In this document: positions 6,165 through 8,282 of the stretch, in pieces
Layout of the letters: each line of letters opens with the position of its first letter
How positions within the stretch are numbered: the first letter of the stretch is position 1
Source: Pseudomonadota bacterium
GTDB lineage: Bacteria; Pseudomonadota; Gammaproteobacteria; Burkholderiales; Burkholderiaceae_C
NCBI GenBank assembly: GCA_023436025.1
Contig: JAEZKX010000042.1
Location: 1-8,282, forward strand
Length of the DNA: 8,282 nucleotides
Direction of reading: 5' to 3'
Made by a program: the position numbers and the translations under genes
Notes under the pieces: model-generated
What the model saw: only the letters and a program-made list of their open reading frames with translations
What the model was told of the DNA's origin: nothing
Databases searched by the model: none

Positions 6165-6184
6165 CGCAGCTAGCGGTAGCTGCG
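6165..6184. other. 8-bp stem-loop straddling the stop codon of the PaaK-like gene
   Basis: CGCAGCTA (6165-6172) and TAGCTGCG (6177-6184) are perfect inverted copies around a four-base loop. The TAG stop (6170-6172 on the minus strand) lies within the distal arm. No T-run follows on the minus strand, so termination in the usual intrinsic manner is doubtful; a 3'-end stabilising role is possible. Confidence 0.5.
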
Positions 6185-7417
6185 CGCGTCCTCGATGACC
6201 TTGCCGTCGTTGGGCAGGCTGCCCGGCGCGACCAGCCGGACCTCGCCGCGCAGCTTGGTGAGCTCGCGCACCGCCTCGGCGATGCGCGCGTCCAGGCCCG
6301 GTGGCGCGGCGGTCACCTCCGCCTGCAGGGTCATGGTGTCGCTGGCCATCTCGCCGCCGACCACCAGCCGCGCCTTGAGGATCTCGGGAAAGCGGCCCAC
6401 GATGGCGGCGACCTGGTGCGGATGCACGAACATGCCGCGGACCTTGGTCGTCTGGTCGGCCCGCCCCAGCCAGCCGCGGATGCGCATGTTGGTGCGGCCG
6501 GTGGGGTCGCTGCCCCCGAGCACGGCGGAGAGGTCGCCGGTGCCGAAGCGGATCAGCGGATAGCCCGGGTTGAGCGTGGTCACCACCACCTCGCCCACCT
6601 CGCCGGGCGGCACCGGGTCGCCGGTGCCGGGGCGCACGATCTCGACGATGACGCCTTCGTCCACCACCAGGCCTTCGCGCGCCCGTGTCTCGTAGGCGAC
6701 CAGGCCCAGGTCGGCCGTGGCATAGCTCTGGTAGACGTCCAGGCCGTGTTCGGCGAACCAGTCGCGCAGGCTGGGCGGCAGGGCCTCGCCGCCCACCAGG
6801 CCCTTGTGCAGGCAGCGCAAGGCGGTGCCGGCCTCGGCGGCCTTCTCCAGCAGGATGCGCAGGAAGCTGGGCGTGCCGAGGTAGCCCACCGGCTGCAGTT
6901 CGGCGATGGCCTGCAACTGCTGCTCGGTCTGGCCGGTGCCGGCGGGGAACACGGTGCAGCCCACCGCGTGGGCGCCCGATTCCATGATGAAGGCGCCCGG
7001 CGTGAAGTGGTAGCTGAAGCAGTTGTGCACCAGGTCGCCCGCGCGGAAGCCGGCCGCGAACAGCGCGCGGCCCGCGCGCCAGTAGTCGCGGGTGCCGCCG
7101 GCCGGCTCGTAGATGGGCCCGGGCGAGGCGAACAGGTGCGGCATGGCGGGGCCGCGCACCAGGGCCGAGAAGCCGCCGAAGGGGTCGTGCGGGCGACTCG
7201 CCCGCTGGCGCGCCTGCAGCTCGGACTTGCGCGTGACGGGCAAGCGCGCCAGCGCGGCGCGCGAGGTGACGGCGGCGGCGTCGATGCCGGCCAGGATCTC
7301 GCGGTAGGCGGCGGTGCGTTCCTGGGCGTGCGCCACCTGCGCCGGCAGCGCGGCCAGGGTCTCGGCTTCGCGCTGCGCCGGGGGGCGCGTCTCCAGGCTG
7401 TCGAAGTATTCGTTCAT
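6170..7417 (-). CDS. PaaK-like (phenylacetate-CoA ligase family) adenylate-forming enzyme with atypical P-loop
   Basis: The 415-residue protein has the compact PaaK-type ANL fold. Family features seen are GYLGTPSFL (188-196), LVGGEALP (207-214), YQSYATADLG (229-238, the usual aromatic-Gly-x-Thr/Ser-Glu region), PLIRFGTGDLS with Asp295, GRADQTTKVRGMFVHP (318-333, hinge region with Arg327-Gly328), and PNDGK with Lys406 as candidate catalytic lysine. The canonical Ser/Thr-Gly-rich phosphate loop is absent where expected; the segment instead reads LFASPGPIYEP (95-105). It probably activates an aryl or acyl acid to its CoA ester, but the substrate, and even the full reaction, is uncertain. It starts 10 bases after the livF stop, with GAGG overlapping that stop as likely ribosome binding site, so it is translationally linked to livF. 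A Liv-type transporter plus this ligase suggests import and activation of an aromatic or branched organic acid (inference). Confidence 0.88.
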   Translation of the reverse strand: MNEYFDSLETRPPAQREAETLAALPAQVAHAQERTAAYREILAGIDAAAVTSRAALARLPVTRKSELQARQRASRPHDPFGGFSALVRGPAMPHLFASPGPIYEPAGGTRDYWRAGRALFAAGFRAGDLVHNCFSYHFTPGAFIMESGAHAVGCTVFPAGTGQTEQQLQAIAELQPVGYLGTPSFLRILLEKAAEAGTALRCLHKGLVGGEALPPSLRDWFAEHGLDVYQSYATADLGLVAYETRAREGLVVDEGVIVEIVRPGTGDPVPPGEVGEVVVTTLNPGYPLIRFGTGDLSAVLGGSDPTGRTNMRIRGWLGRADQTTKVRGMFVHPHQVAAIVGRFPEILKARLVVGGEMASDTMTLQAEVTAAPPGLDARIAEAVRELTKLRGEVRLVAPGSLPNDGKVIEDARSYR

Positions 7418-7427
7418 GGTCCGCGCC

Positions 7428-8249
7428 TCACGCCAGCCAGCGCTTGCGGCGCTTGTAGCTCTTGACGTCGCGGAAGCTCCTGCGCTGGCCGCCGCCCACG
7501 CCCAGGTAGAACTCCTTGACGTCCTCGTTGTCGGCCAGGCTGGCGGCCGGCCCGTCCATCACGATGCGGCCGCTTTCCATGATGTAGCCATAGTCGGCGT
7601 ACTTCAGCGCCATGTGGGTGTTCTGCTCCGCCAGCAGGAAGGTCACCCGTTCGCGCGCGTTGAGGTCCTTCACGATCTCGAACACCTCCTCGACGATCTG
7701 CGGCGCCAGCCCCATCGAGGGTTCGTCCAGCAGCACGAGGGTGGGGTTGGCCATCAACGCGCGGCCGATGGCGCACATCTGCTGCTCGCCACCCGAGGTG
7801 TAGGCCGCCTGCGAGCCGCGGCGCTGCTTCAGGCGCGGGAAGTAGGCATAGACCTTCTCCAGCGTGGCCGCCACCTCGGCCCGGTCGCGGCGGGTGTAGG
7901 CGCCGGTCAGCAGGTTCTCCTCGATGGTCAGGTGGGCGAAGCAGTGGCGTCCCTCCATGACCTGCACCACGCCGCGCTGCACCAGTTCGGCGGGCGTGAG
8001 GTTCTCGATGCGTTCGCCGCGCAGCGCGATCGATCCCTTGGTCACCGCGCCGCGTTCGCCCGCCAGCAGGTTCGACACGGCCCGCAAGGTGGTCGTCTTG
8101 CCCGCGCCATTGCCCCCCAGCAGCGCCACGATGCCGCCCTCGCGCACCTGCAGCGACACGCCCTTGAGCACCTGGATCACGTGGTTGTAGATGACTTCGA
8201 TGCCGTTGATGTCGAGGACGATGGGGCTCATGGGAGTCATGGGGCGCAT
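7428..8249 (-). CDS. livF: LivF-type branched-chain amino acid/aromatic acid ABC transporter ATPase
   Basis: The 273-residue cytoplasmic ATPase would energise a Liv-family importer. Motifs in order are Walker A GGNGAGKTT (45-53), Q-loop Gln96 in GVVQVMEGR, signature TSGGEQQ (141-147), Walker B LVLLDEPSMG (161-170, Asp165 and Glu166), and LLAEQN (185-190). The EQN ending, in place of a switch histidine, is typical of LivF rather than LivG. The C-terminus carries a roughly 35-residue tail ending in a very basic stretch (KSYKRRKRWLA), longer than classical LivF of about 235 residues. Three in-frame ATGs (8249, 8240, 8231) lie in a 9-base repeat, with no Shine-Dalgarno before any; the homologous region begins about MSPIVLDINGIEV, so 8231 or 8240 may be the real start. 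The permeases, LivG and binding protein are not in view and presumably lie past the right edge. Related importers serve aromatic acids (for example HbaEFGH), which fits the linked ligase. Confidence 0.93.
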   Translation of the reverse strand: MRPMTPMSPIVLDINGIEVIYNHVIQVLKGVSLQVREGGIVALLGGNGAGKTTTLRAVSNLLAGERGAVTKGSIALRGERIENLTPAELVQRGVVQVMEGRHCFAHLTIEENLLTGAYTRRDRAEVAATLEKVYAYFPRLKQRRGSQAAYTSGGEQQMCAIGRALMANPTLVLLDEPSMGLAPQIVEEVFEIVKDLNARERVTFLLAEQNTHMALKYADYGYIMESGRIVMDGPAASLADNEDVKEFYLGVGGGQRRSFRDVKSYKRRKRWLA

Positions 8250-8251
8250 GG
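8216..8251 (-). repeat. 9-base in-frame repeat triplicating the livF start codon
   Basis: Read on the minus strand, the units are CCATGCGCC, CCATGACTC, CCATGAGCC and a degenerate CCATCGTCC. They encode the repeated Met-x-Pro at the protein N-terminus (MRPMTPMSP). Unit length is a multiple of three, so copy changes would leave the frame intact. Confidence 0.7.
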
Positions 8252-8253
8252 GG

Positions 8254-8281
8254 GCTAGAGGCTGGAGGCTAGAGGCTAGGG
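8254..8281. repeat. 7-base tandem repeat, GCTAGAG type (GCCTCTA-like on the minus strand)
   Basis: Four consecutive heptamers are seen: GCTAGAG (8254-8260), GCTGGAG (8261-8267), GCTAGAG (8268-8274), GCTAGGG (8275-8281). The array runs to the window edge and may continue. It fills the space where the ribosome binding site of livF would be expected. In the livF frame it contains no stop codon. Confidence 0.85.
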
Positions 8282-8282
8282 A

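Noticed and set aside
6149..7465. Plus-strand open frame of 438 codons antisense to the PaaK-like gene
   Set aside because: Low-complexity His/Gly/Ala/Gln-rich translation typical of an antisense shadow.

Overview
The window looks like chromosomal DNA of a high-GC betaproteobacterium, most likely Burkholderiales (Comamonadaceae-like). The reasons are the strong G/C bias at third codon positions, two Bug/TctC-type periplasmic binding proteins, a DUF1840 protein (a family I know mainly from betaproteobacteria), and a LivF next to a PaaK-like CoA ligase. Coding density is high. The longest gene-free stretch is about 200 bases. I see no RNA gene, insertion sequence or CRISPR array.

Layout from left to right. 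(1) Positions 1-39 hold a 7-base tandem repeat. (2) A minus-strand operon of a MarR-type regulator (1650-2129) and an aryl-CoA ligase resembling 2-aminobenzoate-CoA ligases (40-1653). The two genes overlap by ATGA, and a palindrome lies on the -10 of their promoter. (3) A divergent plus-strand pair: a cyclopropane-fatty-acid-synthase-family methyltransferase (2267-3529), possibly leaderless, and a DUF1840 protein (3541-3864). (4) A long minus-strand series, read from the right edge: livF (8249 to 7428), a PaaK-like adenylate-forming enzyme (7417 to 6170), a Sec-exported Bug protein (6051 to 5062), a GC-rich hairpin cluster (4949-5035), and a second Bug protein with a possible Tat signal (4864 to 3869). 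The last gene meets the DUF1840 gene tail to tail with 4 bases between stop codons. (5) The right edge carries a 9-base repeat that triplicates the livF start codon, next to a second 7-base tandem repeat.

How the genes may work together (inference): both minus-strand blocks pair activation of an aromatic or other organic acid to its CoA thioester with regulation or uptake. The right block combines a Liv-type ABC importer component (the remaining subunits are presumably past the right edge) with a ligase and two binding proteins. The left block is a self-regulated ligase unit of the kind seen in aerobic aromatic-CoA pathways, but no ring-attacking enzyme is in the window. The methyltransferase pair concerns membrane lipids and appears unrelated.

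There is no clear new multi-gene system. The points most worth checking are the missing canonical P-loop in the PaaK-like enzyme, the repeats around the livF start, the leaderless arrangement of the methyltransferase gene, and the hairpin cluster between the two Bug genes.
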